Position numbers and translations under genes: made by a program. Below the pieces are notes generated by a model. It was not told where the DNA came from, ran no database searches, and saw only the letters and a program-made list of their open reading frames with translations. Positions 43,803 to 55,583 of a stretch of 64,000 bases of DNA are shown here, in pieces (within the stretch, counting starts at the first letter, position 1; each line of letters starts with the position of its first letter). Source of the DNA: Eurosta solidaginis. Its lineage: Eukaryota > Arthropoda > Insecta > Diptera > Tephritidae. The stretch lies in the NCBI RefSeq assembly GCF_040869045.1, contig NC_090321.1:90130603-90194602 (forward strand), written 5' to 3'.

Positions 43803-44210
43803 ATATTTAAATAACTTTTTGTATGTCTTTGCTCTTATTATAAATATTAGTTATTTGAATGATGAGAAAAGGATTCTGATTTAAGTGAAATGATTCGCTT
43901 TAACCGCAACAACACTTTCCTCGAAAAATAGGTCCTACTGAAATTTGTATATCTCAACAAATTTAATCGGAAAGTTTTTTGTACGAAATAATAAAAAAAA
44001 AACTACTTTATTGCAGTGCGCAGTGGTCTTAAGGATTAAAATTTCCAGTTATGCAACAATCGATAAGGCTCGAAGTCGGACCTGTATGACTTGATAGTGT
44101 CATAGGTGAGTGCATACCATTTAGCTATACAGGGTGGTTTCTTTGACTGATATTTTGATTTTGAAAATTGGTTAAGGGCTTTGTGAATTGAGCTAACTAT
44201 ATATATTTCC

Positions 44211-44455
44211 AATTGATTGTTGTGTGCCGCTGTGATGGCTGAATGGTTATAGCAGCGGCGCCTAAACGTTGCCGATGAAGGAATTTAGCAGTTCCCGAAA
44301 TGGGTCTATACAACGAGCTTTGGCAGTTGTCTAAATTTTTCTTTCTTCTATTCTAATTAAAAAATTTTTTTTTTTCAATTAAGAAAAAATTTATCATAAC
44401 AATAATAATGATAAAAAATTATTGTTAGGCCTTGAGCTCGATTCGAACCCGCGAT
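44211..44455 (+). mobile_element. tRNA-derived SINE-like element, unit B
   Basis: Same insertion as 26744-26986; CTATATATATTTCC flanks at 44197-44210 and 44456-44469. Confidence 0.65.
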
Positions 44456-44730
44456 CTATATATATTTCCGTAAAAAATGTTTCACTGTTTTTTTAGAAGA
44501 ACCAGTGGAAAACAAAATTTTTTACTGACATACATTTATGAAATACTGAACGGGCTGTGACACGTTAATTTCCAATTCTTTTAATTAATTCCTTTGATAC
44601 TGCAAAAGATTGGTGCCCAAAACACCCTTATCTAGCAATAGCATTAAGAACAAAATAATGTATATTATTTCTTGTAAAATAATAAATTTGTGTTTTTCAA
44701 CCCCGTGACATAAGCCGGCAGGGAATAAAC

Positions 44731-44992
44731 CATGGCTCAATTATATGGTTGGCTCATCTCATCAGTTGATTTTATTTATTTCATTGCATGGTCGATGGGA
44801 TTGCCAAAAGGAGATGGCAAACTCAAAATGAAACCAACTCATTGGCAACATTTTCTTACACATACAAAAACTGCTAAGTTTTATGTTTCCATTCCATACC
44901 ATTCGCACCAACCCCAATAGATAAATTTTGACAATTTGAACAGACATATTTTGTTATTGTACAGATGAGCCAACCATATAGTTGAACCATGC
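44731..44992. mobile_element. MITE with about 29-bp TIRs, unit B
   Basis: Same site as in unit A, AATAAAC flanks at 44724-44730 and 44993-44999; it splits the H/ACA-like candidate. Confidence 0.8.
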
Positions 44993-45458
44993 AATAAACA
45001 TTTTCAGTTTTCTCTGTGACTATACTTGGGAACAATAATTTTAATCTGATGTGTGTATATTTCGAAAAGCTGTCTGCTTTGAAATAAAGATTTATTCAGA
45101 CCATAGTTACTTATTATTAAAAATGTTAATATTCCGAATCAACATCACAATAAAAATTATACATACATATGTACCATGAAAACACAAAACAAGTTTATCT
45201 ATGTATATATTTACTCAATACCCCATGACATAAACCGGCAGTGCAAATATTTTTTATCGAGTTTTCCCGGTGACTACGATTGGGAACAAAAATATTCTCC
45301 GATGTGTGTATGTGGCAAGATAATTTTATAGATTGTTACAAAGATTGAATTTGGTGTACATTGCAATGCAAAATAAAATTAAAAAAATCGCTATTAACTA
45401 TAGAGCTTAAGTTGTTTTATAATTGCATCAATTTGTTTTTTCCTTTTTTGTTGTCTAG

Positions 45459-45866
45459 GTGAATGCCGTTTGTTACGGTGCTAAGATTATGTTGCCTGGT
45501 GTATTGAGGTACGAAGATGGTATTGAGATTGATCAAGAAATTGTTATTGTAACAACAAAGGGTGAAGCAATTTGTTTAGCTGTAGCACAAATGACTACAG
45601 CAACAATGGCATCGTTTGCTTGTGGCAAAAATCAAGCGAGTCATTATTATACTTATCCACGTAAATGGGGCCTAGGGCACAAAGCATCTGCAAAGAAAGC
45701 TCTAATTGCTTCAGGAAAACTAGACAAATATGGGCGTCCTAATGAGAACACTTCCAAGGAGTGGTTGACTGGCTTTGTCGATTACAATGCAAAGAGGCCA
45801 GCTGCAGCTCTTGCAGAACAAAGCGCAGAACCAACGAATGGTGCTAGTACAGAGGATGTTAAAAAG
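45459..45866 (+). pseudogene. Dyskerin PUA exon copy, unit B
   Basis: The exon is 408 nt (136 codons) and open, because two indels compensate. However, the conserved [17 protein letters not shown] segment is replaced by [12 protein letters not shown], and the tail exon is missing. Splice sites look intact. I read it as a pseudogene; a translated truncated PUA fragment cannot be excluded. Confidence 0.85.
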
Positions 45867-45955
45867 GTAAGAATCAGATTTCCAAAGTTTAACTCGATTT
45901 ACACATAGGCTGTCCCTAATCGTCCGGAAAGTTCAATAAAAAAATTTCCGAATTA

Positions 45956-46979
45956 ATTATACCCAGCTGTACTTGTGCACATTGTATTAAAACTTTGATT
46001 GGATAACGGTTGGTTGTACAGGTATAAAGGTATCGAGATTGATATAGACTTCATCAAGATATCAAATCATCATATATATCAAATCATCATAGATATCAAA
46101 ATCATCATATATATCAAATCATCATAGATATCAAAATCATCAGTATCGAAAAAAATTTGATTGAGCCATGTCCGCCCGTCCGTCTATCCGTTAACACGAT
46201 AACTTGAGTAAATATTTAGATATCTTCACCAAATTTGGTACACGAGCATATCTGGACCCAGAATAGATTGGTATTGAAAATGAGCGAAATCGGATAATAA
46301 CCACGCCCACTTTTTATATATATAACATTTTGAAAAAACCTGATTATTTAGTAAATAATACACCTAGAATGTTGAAATTTGACGTGTGGACTGATATTGA
46401 GACTCTTGATAAAAATTTGAAAAAATTTTTTCAAATGGTCGTGCCACTGCCCACTTGTGATAAGCAAAATTTTACAAATATTAATCATAAATCAAAAGTC
46501 GTTTAACCTATCGTAACAAAATTCGGCAGAGAGGTTGCCTTTACTATAAGGAATGCTTTGAATAAAAATTAACGAAATCGGTTAAGGAGCACGGCCACTT
46601 TTATATAAAAGATTTTTAAAAGGGTCCTAGACGAATAAAATAAGCTATATCTTTGCAAAAAAGAGCTTTGTATCAATGGTATTTCATTTCCCAAGTGGAT
46701 TTATAACAATAAATAGGAAAAACTTCAAATTTTAAAAAATGGGCGTGGCACCGCCCCTTTTATGACTAATTGTGTGTATATTTCGAAAAGCTAATTTTCT
46801 ATGGTTCAGGAGCCATAACTCGAAGAAAAATTAGTTCAGAATAGAACCATATGTGTATGTATTATTGCGTAGCCTTGTAACACTATTAAGCACACAAAGC
46901 AAACAACAACAGCATATCAAGTGTACAGCTGGGTATGTAATGTTCGGTTTCACCCGAACTTAGACTTCCTTACTTGTTA
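45956..46979. mobile_element. Noncoding TIR element, unit B
   Basis: Single-copy version of 28500-30142, with the same ATACCCAGCTGTAC / GTACAGCTGGGTAT ends. A short ATCATATATATC-type repeat is expanded at about 46055-46140. Confidence 0.75.
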
Positions 46980-47015
46980 TATTTGATTTGTTGTTAATAT
47001 GAGTTACTTTTGCAG

Positions 47016-47071
47016 GTGGAGGAACACATGAGCTGATTGTTGCTGTGATAAGGAATTCACAGAAGGGAAAT
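47016..47071 (+). other. Small host-transcript exon, unit B
   Basis: Identical to the unit A exon; both splice sites are intact. Confidence 0.6.
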
Positions 47072-47118
47072 GTAAGTATCAAAACTTAATAATGTTAATA
47101 AAATAAGTGAAACCCAGA

Positions 47119-47200
47119 TCCAAATGATGAACAATTACTTTCGCCCCTAACTGAAATAAATTTAACAGTTGATTGCGATTGATTGGTCTTACTGATGTCG
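47119..47200 (+). ncRNA. C/D box snoRNA, copy 5 (unit B)
   Basis: Box C ATGATGA at 47124-47130, D' at 47151-47154, D at 47192-47195; both guide segments unchanged. The only change against unit A is in the spacer (AACAGTTG for AACTGTTG). Confidence 0.85.
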
Positions 47201-47266
47201 AAATTATTTAATAACATATTTTCTTCTCTTTGATTTATTACTAATTTATAAAATTGTAATTTTTAG

Positions 47267-47322
47267 GCGGAGCGTATTTGGATTGATGTTGGGTGTTTCT
47301 AAGGGCACTGATGATTAAAAAA
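47267..47322 (+). other. Small host-transcript exon, unit B
   Basis: Splice acceptor TTTTTAG and donor GTAAGT kept. Confidence 0.5.
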
Positions 47323-49469
47323 GTAAGTAATCATAATATTGTTACGATTTTTATGAAATTCCTGATATTGTGCACCTTCCGTTACCGTTCGAATCGCTGA
47401 TCTGTCGAATAAAAAACTCAAATGTTCAGTATGTCAAATTTTCTGTATTTACAAGTCTACTGTGGCCTTAGTACAATTACACATTAGCCACAATATCTTG
47501 ATATTGAAAAAAAAAAACGGGACTTATTATTAAAGTTGTGTTTTTCATTTACGATCATTTACTTCGGTTCGTAATAATTTGTTATCGAGCAAGAACGTGA
47601 TATTATCGTTTTTAATTTCCGCAACTCAAAAAACGACGAATCTTATCAAGCTTTCGACAAATACTGTTCGGTAACAAATTAGATGTCGATTTGCCTACAT
47701 GTAAACTTAAATTGTGTAATGCTTTTGTGATTATTTAAGGAATGATTTCTTATTTAGAAGGAAAGAAACATGTTCTGTTAAGACTAAAACTCTTAAAATC
47801 ACCAAAAACACTTGCAGCAGTGCCCCATCCAATAGGTGCGATCTCTCACCAGAGACGCCATTATGAAATTCCTATGTAAAATCACCTTCTGATTACGAAA
47901 ATCAAGGTTATTTTTAATTCTATGGTCACGGGTTTGAGATATTTACGAATTGGGTCCACTTGAATCATATATATCTCAAGAACGAATTGAGCAATTCCAA
48001 AACGGTTTGCAGCTTTTAAAAGGTAATAAAATTTGCCACAAACTGTGCATACAACACTTTTTAGGCCCTGCAGATTCAAAGATAACGAACAATCATTACG
48101 GATTTTTTAAATTTTGTTTGTAAAAATACAAAAAAAATTTGTACTTTGCGAGGCAGGATCTCGAAAACTTTTTATTTTTTTGCAAATTTTTTTCTCTCTA
48201 GGCTCTGTTTTATTACAAAAAATAAACTTTCATTCAACAAAATCGATGGAACTAATACAAAAGTTATAAGCATTCAAATAAATATATCCATATAGTAAAA
48301 CTTAAGTACCATACAAATAATAGCATATGTACATATGATTCTGTCTTAACTCCATGATCTTATTTTATAATTGAAAAAATTATGTGTCTCGTTTTGACGC
48401 TTATTTAGATTAGGATCGGTTTCTCTTATGAGAAACCAACAGTAGTCACCCTTCATAGCGACATCCCAGAATCCTTGATACCGACTTTCAATCATTTTCA
48501 TTTGCTGGTGAAACCTTTCGCCATGCTCGTCACTTTCATCGCCAAGATTTTGCGGAAAAAAATTTAAATGGGAGTGTAGAAAATGAATTTTTAAAGACAT
48601 ATTTACTCCTGAAAGTATTTTAGATAATTACGTAAGTGACATATTAGTATATAATTTTCTTAGGCTGGATTTATCTTTCAATTCAGAACACATTTTTTGT
48701 TTACATTTTTCTCGTTCTTGTTTGTTCGGAACTGGACGATGAATTCAGATTTAGGGCTATATATTCTCATGTAAATTAAAAAATTTTCATACACATTTTT
48801 TGTTTATCGGGCAGATAGGTTTTAAAGTTAACTGAGAAAACGGTCTTAAATATGTTTTTTTATTTACCCATTTCCGCATAGTTTTTGATTAAGTCCTTCA
48901 CTATCATCTCGTAGTTAGGATTTTTGTGTTTGCCTAAAAAAGAGGTAACGATCTTTTCAAAAGAAACCCACGCTGCTGCCTCCACTGGTGACAATAGTTA
49001 TTGGTCATCATTTTCCTTATTTGCGGTCCCACAAAAATCCCTTCCTTTATTTTTGCTTCTGAAATCTCTGGAAAGATTGCCTTCAAATGATGAAAAGATT
49101 CGCCTTCTTTGTCCAAAGCCGTGATAAAGTTTTTGATAAGGCCGGGCTTGATGTGGAGCGGAGATAGAATTATTTTTTCCTTCTTTATAAGTGGGGAGTA
49201 TTTTATGTTATCCACCCCAACTTGAAACTCGATTCGTTCTGGCAAGTTTTTTATGATGTAGTGGTCTTGACGAGCTCGGCTATCCCATTTGCATAGATAG
49301 CAACAGTATTTTGTGTATCCACTTTGTAGACTACATAGCATTCCAACGACTTTAAGATCGGCACATATTTTCCAGTCATGTTCTTCGTATTTGATTAATT
49401 TGAGTTGTGCTTGTGACAAAGAGTTTCTTTCGTTTTCCTTTTGAAATCCAGTACAACATGATGCCGCGT

Positions 49470-50606
49470 TGTTGTTGTTGTTGTAGCAGTGCTTCGCCCC
49501 ACCTAACAACCGCTACCGATCACAAATTGTCATCAATATCCTCTAACGGGAGTCCAAGGAAACTTGCTGTTTCAACAGGGGTGGACCATAATGAAAGGGG
49601 TGTTAGAGGCGTTGGTTCCACATTACAATTAAAGAGATGGTTGGTGTCATGTGGGGACACATCGTTTTGTATGTCGGGGTTGATTCTGGATAGGTAAGAG
49701 TTTAACCTGTTACAGTATCCAGAAGGAAGTTGAGCAAGAATGACACGCGTTTCCCTGGGGAGTATGCGTTCCTCTTCCACAAGTTTTGGGTACTTTTCTT
49801 TGAGTACTGGATTCACCGGGCAATTCCTGACATAAAGGTCCGACGCCTGTTTGTGGAGTTCACCAAGGCCTGCTTGTTTTTTTTTGCTTCATACAGCTGG
49901 GTTCTCAGGTGCCGTATTTCCTCAAAATGCTTACGGAGATGACTCCTTAAGCCCCTAGGCGGTGTTGGCTCATCAATCAGATGGTTTCTGGGTATTCAAC
50001 AGGAACTGTTTGGTTAGCATCTCATTTCTCTCCCTGATGGGGAGTACTCTCGCCTCATTATGTAGATGGTGTTCTGTGGACATAAGAAGACAGCCCGTGG
50101 CGATTCTGAGAGCAGTATTTTGGCAGGCCTGTAGCTTCTTCCAATGGGTAATGTTTAGGCTTGGCGACCATATGGGTGACGCGTAGCACCTAAACGGCTG
50201 GCCAATTGGTTTGTATGTAGTAATGAGCGTTTTTTTATCTTTTCCCCAGATACTGTCAGCAAGGGATTTGAGGATTTTATTACGGCTCTGGATTTTCGGA
50301 ACAATTGCGGCTGCGTGCTCACCAAAATGTAGATCCTGATCAAACGTCACACCCAAGATTTTGGGGTGTAGGACAGTCGGTAGCGTAGTGCCATCGACGT
50401 GGATGTTCAAAATGGTCGACATTTGGGACGTCCATGTTGTAAATAAGGTCGCGGAAGATTTAGTCGGTGATAATGCCAGGTTTCGCGAGGCGAAAAAACT
50501 GGAGAGATCAGGGAGGTAGCCGTTTATTCTGTTGCAGAGCTCATCGATCTGTGGGCCTGGGCCTGTGGCCATTATATTGTGCAGTCATCGGCGTATGAAA
50601 TGAAAG
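49470..50606 (-). mobile_element. 5'-truncated jockey-type LINE, unit B
   Basis: Same insertion as 32645-33799; TGATGCCGCGT at 49459-49469 and 50607-50617. An open RT C-terminal frame runs 50572-49973. Confidence 0.92.
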
Positions 50607-51320
50607 TGATGCCGCGTAATCAGATACTGCTTTTGACAATGAAACTGGAGCCGGAACTAAAATTAAATTTGATTCTGGCAATGTAGCTTCCGTTGAATTT
50701 AGTTCTGGTAATGACACTGTAGATACGCTCGCATAGGTTACTTTTCTTGACTTTCCAACCCCAAGTACTTTTGTAGTACAAATATAGCAGTCCGTTGAAT
50801 GGCAAGTTGGTTCCCTCCACTTCATTGGTGTAATAAATTTCATATGTCGCCTAAATAGATAGTTTCAGAAATTAGTCAGCTATGCATTAAAAGGGAGCAA
50901 ATTCCTAATTTTTACAACGCACCTTTTTGTTCCGGTTTCCGAAAAAATCAATTCAACTCGACATGTAGTGCACACAGTATTCGGTGTCCATGGTTTTTCG
51001 TTGTTTTTAGGCTCAATTCCAAAATACTTATAGTCACCCTTATCACGAAGTTCACGCGGAAAAGTGTTCGCCTTCACTTCTTTTGTTCGCGTGAACTTTT
51101 TCCACCTATCGGCAATTTCGGGCGAACAAAAGTTCACTTCGAAACAGCTAATGCTCTATTGAGAATTGGCAGTGAACAAATAATTTACTTACAATATTTC
51201 CTTAAAATACAACAAAAATATAAATAAAAAATTAATAAAATAATGTTTAGTATTGCACTTAGGTTGGTATTGATTGAGCGCGAGGCGAATATATATGTAA
51301 AAGCGATTCGGAGACAATTA

Positions 51321-53215
51321 TTTATCTATCTATTTATTTATCTATCTATTTATTTATTTAATCTTGAAATTGTTACATTTCTTACAGACTAATTACAAAT
51401 GTAGGCAAATACCAACTAACTTAACTGGTCATTAAGTAGCATTTTAAACCTATTTTCACAAAAGGAGAAATCCAAAACTGAAGATTTCGGAAGCAAATTA
51501 AACTCTTTAAGAGCTCTGACAACAGGAGCATTGGCAGCATAATTAGTCCTCGCCAGCCCCACATAAAATGTGGCATGATTCCTTAAACAAATATTAGGAA
51601 TAACAAAGAAAATACGTTCAAGTAAAAAGGGGCAGTCCACCACCCCAGATATCAAATTAAAAATGAAAGTTAGGGATAAGAAGGTTCTCCTACAATTTAG
51701 TGTCTTAAGACCGATAAGCAAACATCTAGACTCATAAGCGGGAACCGGAAGTTCAAAATGAAGGGGTCGCAGAGCATACTTAATAAAGATTTTCTGAACT
51801 CTCTCCAATCGAACAATATGACAAGAATAATACGGACGCCAAATAAAAGCAGCATATTCTAGTTTCGAGCGTACCAGTGAAGTAAAGAGTGTCTTTAAAG
51901 TATACGGATCGGAGAAATCTGAACTGAAACGTCTGACAAAAGCCAGCATAGAGTACGACTTAGCTATGGTATAGTTAAGATGGCTATGAAAAGTAAACTT
52001 GGAATCAAAGACCACCCCAAGATCAGTGATTTTAGAAACAATGTCTAGTTGTGAGCCACCAATAAAATATGAAGTAGGGATAAGAGTACGGGACTTGGAA
52101 TAGGAGACATGGGAGCATTTTTTAATATTTAAGGGAAGCATATTTTTCTGACACCAAGCTACAACATTGTCAAGATCACTCTGAAGTTTCGTCGAGTCAG
52201 AGGAACACGTTATTTTGCTAAAAATCTTCATGTCATCAGCATACAAGAGACATTTAGAATATTTAAAACAAGTAGTAATATCATTGATGAACATCACAAA
52301 AAGAATCGGACCCAATATACTTCCCTGAGGAACCCCAGAGGAGGCAATAAAAGAATACGAGGACACCCCATCAACTACAACTTCACATGATCTATTAGAA
52401 AGATACGATTTAATCCAATTTAAAAAATTTGAATGAAAACCAAAACTTTGTAACTTTGATAACAAAATACGATGGTTAACTTTATCAAACGCTTTCGAAA
52501 AATCCGTATACACTGTGTCAACTTGGGCGCGGTTACTAAAGGCTTCAATGCAGTATTCGGAGAAAACTGCTAAATTAGAAGTGGTTGATCTCCCAGACAT
52601 GAATCCATGCTGATCAACAGAGATGAGACGATGAATGGAGAAAAGAATTTTATTTTTCACTATGCATTCAAAAAGTTTTGAGACAGTGGAAATTTTAGAA
52701 ATAGGGCGATAATTGGAAATATCGTTTTTATTGCCAGATTTAAAAACTGGCGTGATAAAGGAGATTTTCCATGCATCAATGAAGACGCCTTGCTCAAGGG
52801 ATTTATTGAAAAGCAGCCAGATCGGGTAGGCGAGAGCTGCGCAGTTTTTAAAAAGGTGAGACGACAACCCATCGACATCAGTCTGAGACGACATCTTGAT
52901 TTGACGAATCCCAAGTTCAATATCATCTAACGAGAGTTCAAGAGCCCCAAAGTTTAGTGAAAAACCACTAGCATCCAAGGCACTAAAAAAACCACCCCTA
53001 CTCAAGACAGGGTCAGCCTCGAAATTCGTGCTGAAAAAATCTGCAAAAAGATTTGCAGCATCTAAAGCCGAATCCGCTTGTGTATCTTTGTAAAATACAG
53101 CAGAGGGAATACTAGAACACGATCTCTTTGACTTCACATAACGCCAAAAAGCCTTCGGATTCACTTTAATATCGTCTTCAAATTTACTTATATAATTCCG
53201 CTTCAAAACTTTGCT
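51321..53215 (-). mobile_element. Non-LTR retrotransposon (jockey/CR1 group), 5'-truncated, unit B only
   Basis: Flanked by CAATTA at 51315-51320 and 53216-53221. It runs right to left, with a TTTA/TCTA-rich tail at 51321-51365. It belongs to the same family as 1107-1675 and differs from the CAA-tailed family. Absence from unit A makes it younger than the unit duplication, or polymorphic. Confidence 0.93.
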
Positions 53216-53218
53216 CAA
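51416..53218 (-). CDS. LINE ORF2 reverse transcriptase, intact 600-aa frame (5'-truncated)
   Basis: Uninterrupted frame starting in the endonuclease-RT linker (FWRYVKSKRSCSSIPSAV). RT blocks follow in order: WKISFITPVFKSG, NYRPIS, GFMSGRSTTSNL, VYTDFSKAFDKVNH, SGVPQGSILGPILF, YADDMKIF (catalytic), LPLNIKKC, LGVVFDSKF, then a C-terminal domain ending NLLPKSS...LLNDQLS. The enzyme copies element RNA at the nicked target. The endonuclease and ORF1 are missing because of truncation, and the first Met is internal, so the copy is not autonomous, but the RT domain has no visible lesion. Confidence 0.9.
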   Translation of the reverse strand: MSKVLKRNYISKFEDDIKVNPKAFWRYVKSKRSCSSIPSAVFYKDTQADSALDAANLFADFFSTNFEADPVLSRGGFFSALDASGFSLNFGALELSLDDIELGIRQIKMSSQTDVDGLSSHLFKNCAALAYPIWLLFNKSLEQGVFIDAWKISFITPVFKSGNKNDISNYRPISKISTVSKLFECIVKNKILFSIHRLISVDQHGFMSGRSTTSNLAVFSEYCIEAFSNRAQVDTVYTDFSKAFDKVNHRILLSKLQSFGFHSNFLNWIKSYLSNRSCEVVVDGVSSYSFIASSGVPQGSILGPILFVMFINDITTCFKYSKCLLYADDMKIFSKITCSSDSTKLQSDLDNVVAWCQKNMLPLNIKKCSHVSYSKSRTLIPTSYFIGGSQLDIVSKITDLGVVFDSKFTFHSHLNYTIAKSYSMLAFVRRFSSDFSDPYTLKTLFTSLVRSKLEYAAFIWRPYYSCHIVRLERVQKIFIKYALRPLHFELPVPAYESRCLLIGLKTLNCRRTFLSLTFIFNLISGVVDCPFLLERIFFVIPNICLRNHATFYVGLARTNYAANAPVVRALKEFNLLPKSSVLDFSFCENRFKMLLNDQLS

Positions 53219-54326
53219 TTAAGGGACAGTCCTAACCCTTTGGAGCTAAATTCGTTTTTTTCGCAAAGGGAAAAAGCGTTGGAAAGGACCATGAAGTGGG
53301 TCTTAGGTAATCTTGTTTCAGTGAGGTAATCAATATTTTGGAACCGTTGCTTTGTCCACTGATACTTGGCCGACTGATACGTTGTGAAAAAATAGAATTT
53401 ACATACTTGGCAATACAGGAATTTCACTTTTTTCCGCCCAGCTCACGATTGTGCATTATTTATTGATTTATTTCTAATAATAGAAGTACATATAATTATA
53501 AGAGTATCAAATTTCAAAACAAAAAATTAATTACATTTTGTTTTCCTCTCGTTCGTCTGTAAAATATAAGTGAACAAATTTTGGTTTCCCCGCTGTTCAT
53601 TTCGCCCGAACAAAGAGTTGCCGATAACGATAAATCTTTTTCGAACATGAAAAATTGTTTCGCCACCCTCTACGATAGGGTGAACAAAAACTGAATATTT
53701 TCGGGTGAAAATAAAACTCGCGATAAGGGTGAATATGTAACTTTCAAAGGATTTGAAAACACACGTCGCATCCTTTTAACGATAAATTGACCGCAGATGA
53801 AACAACATATCCGGATCATTTGTACACTCAAACTCTCGCCGCGTTTTATTCATATTCACCCTTATCGCGAAGTTCACGCGGAAAAGTGTTCGCCTTCACC
53901 TCTTTTGATCGGGTTAACTTTTTCCGCCTATCAGCAATTTCGGGCGAACAAAGTTCACTTCGAAACAGCTGATGCTCTATTGTGAATTAGCAGCGAACGA
54001 AATTTACTTGCAATTGTGTAAATTTTGTAACCAAGCATATATTTCCTTAAAATACAACAAAGATAATAGAGATAAAAAATGTATAAATTAATGTTTAGTA
54101 TTGCACTTAGGTTGGTATTCACCCTTATCGCGAGTTTTATTTTCACCCGAATTATTCACAGTTTTTGTTCACCCCATCGCAGAAGGTGGCGAACAAATGT
54201 CTCATGTTCGAAAAAGATTTCGCCTTATTGGCAACTCTTTGTTCGGGCGAAATGAACAGCGGGGAAACCCCAAATTTATTCACTTATATTTTACAGGCGA
54301 ACGCAGGCGAACGAAAGAAAATAAAA

Positions 54327-55206
54327 ATGTGAGTAATTTTTTTTTTTTTTGCATATTGATATTCTTATAATTTTATGTATTTTTATTATTAGGACTAAAT
54401 CAATAAATAATGCGCAATCAGAAATGCTACTTAAAAAAATGATGCAAAATCCCGAAATTGCAAGAGGGTTTTCAAAAGAAAATCGGGGAAAAGACGTGGA
54501 CTTCTGGAAGCAGCTAAGTTTATGTTTAAATAGCCTTAGTCCACCCATTAAGAGTGAAACTGAGTGGAAAAAAGTAAAGCTCCTTTATTGCTAAGTAAGT
54601 AAACTCAATTTTTTATGACAACGTATCTCTTTTTAGGTATGGAATGACCAAAAAAGATATGTACGGAAGAAGGCATCAAAAAATGCTATTTACGCGAGGG
54701 GGACAGGAGGCGGGCCCAACAAAACACAAAAGCTTTCGACTGCAGAAGAGGCAATATACCAACTGCTGGATTTAAAAGATTCAGTTGAAGGTATTCAAGA
54801 CTCACATAGCTACGGAGTTCCTTCAAAAAAGGCCAAAATTAGTTCGCCAATCGAAATAGTATCGAACATTGTACTTTGCGACGGTCCTGGTTGTAGTAGC
54901 GATGACGTCCCTGGTTGTAGTACGGATTTGCCTATAAGCATGGCGGACAGCGAACCTGTTGATCTTGTTGCTGATGAACGGGAATGTCCACCAAGCGATA
55001 GCAACACTCAGCCGGTTCTGCAAAGAAGACCTAAGTCCAACAAAAAATTTACAAACACAGAGTTAATTCGCAAGGAACTAGAGACTCAACAAGACCTATG
55101 TGGTAAATTGGGCGAAATTTTAGCAGAAATTAAACCAAATAACGATAGATTGTGCCGTACTCTGGATCGTATGTGCGATCTATGTAAAAGAAAAAAAGTT
55201 TGTTGA
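54327..55206 (+). CDS. Harbinger Myb/SANT-like DNA-binding protein, intact, start codon split by intron
   Basis: Proposed exons 54327-54328, 54393-54573 and 54637-55206 give 251 codons with stop. The ATG is interrupted after AT by an intron with GTGAGT donor and TTATTAG acceptor; the second intron has GTAAAG and TTTTTAG. The protein begins MTKSINNAQSEMLLKK and contains a Myb/SANT-like segment (FWKQLSLCLNSLSPPIKSE, EWKKVWNDQKRYVRKKASKN). It has an acidic middle and a C-terminal helix with a cysteine cluster (DRMCDLCKRKKVC). In PIF/Harbinger elements this partner protein takes the transposase to the nucleus and to TIR DNA. An alternative start at the first full internal Met (codon 12) is possible. 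The unit A copy has a stop at codon 15. Confidence 0.8.
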
Positions 55207-55583
55207 ATTGAAAAAGCATAACCTGAAAATGGAAAAGTTGCGAAAACGTGAAATTGAGGAGCAAATTGAATTTAATCGACGGACGTTAGAGTTAAAAGAA
55301 TTAAAAATTGAAATTCTAAGACGAAAAACAAAAGACTGAGTTTTAAATTTTTTCAAATTTATTTAAGCGAATTTCAATGAATGAAATAGTTATTTATTTA
55401 GTTAAATATTTTCATTTTTATATATATGTATATAGTTTAGTTCAATGCGGTATTTGTGTTCCTTTTTTTGTACCATGAAATGAAGTATTGATGTTTGATT
55501 TTTCTAGAAATAAGTTTGATAACAAAGGTACCTTAATACTTTAAAATAAAAATAATGAAAGAATTTAAATTAATATTTTTCAT

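Larger units (their letters stand above)
51035..53731. mobile_element. Harbinger-derived element 1, unit B, with LINE inside
   Basis: Counterpart of 34228-35029. The LINE at 51321-53215 is inserted in it after CAATTA; unit A shows the empty site. Confidence 0.8.
48346..53853 (-). pseudogene. Uncharacterised arthropod multi-copy protein gene, unit B (best copy)
   Basis: Minus-strand pieces: an N-terminus starting MNKTRREFECTNDPD at 53853, with a one-base shift before CFICGQF (to 53732); 51034-50923; intron 50851-50922; 50850-50607; 49469-48868, open across the LINE joint (AASCCTGFQ) through KEGIFVGPQIRKM, then in a shifted frame SFLGKHKNPNY; intron 48609-48867; 48608-48346 (MSLKIHFLHSHLNFF, DEHGERFHQQ, ESRYQGFWDV, DYCWFL). 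Both introns have GT-AG ends and rejoin family blocks in phase, so this is a spliced gene, not a processed copy. Insertions: Harbinger MITE with LINE (51035-53731) and LINE (49470-50606). The extreme N-terminus abuts a Harbinger end at 53857. Function unknown; transposase or accessory protein of the long-TIR element is my inference. Confidence 0.68.
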
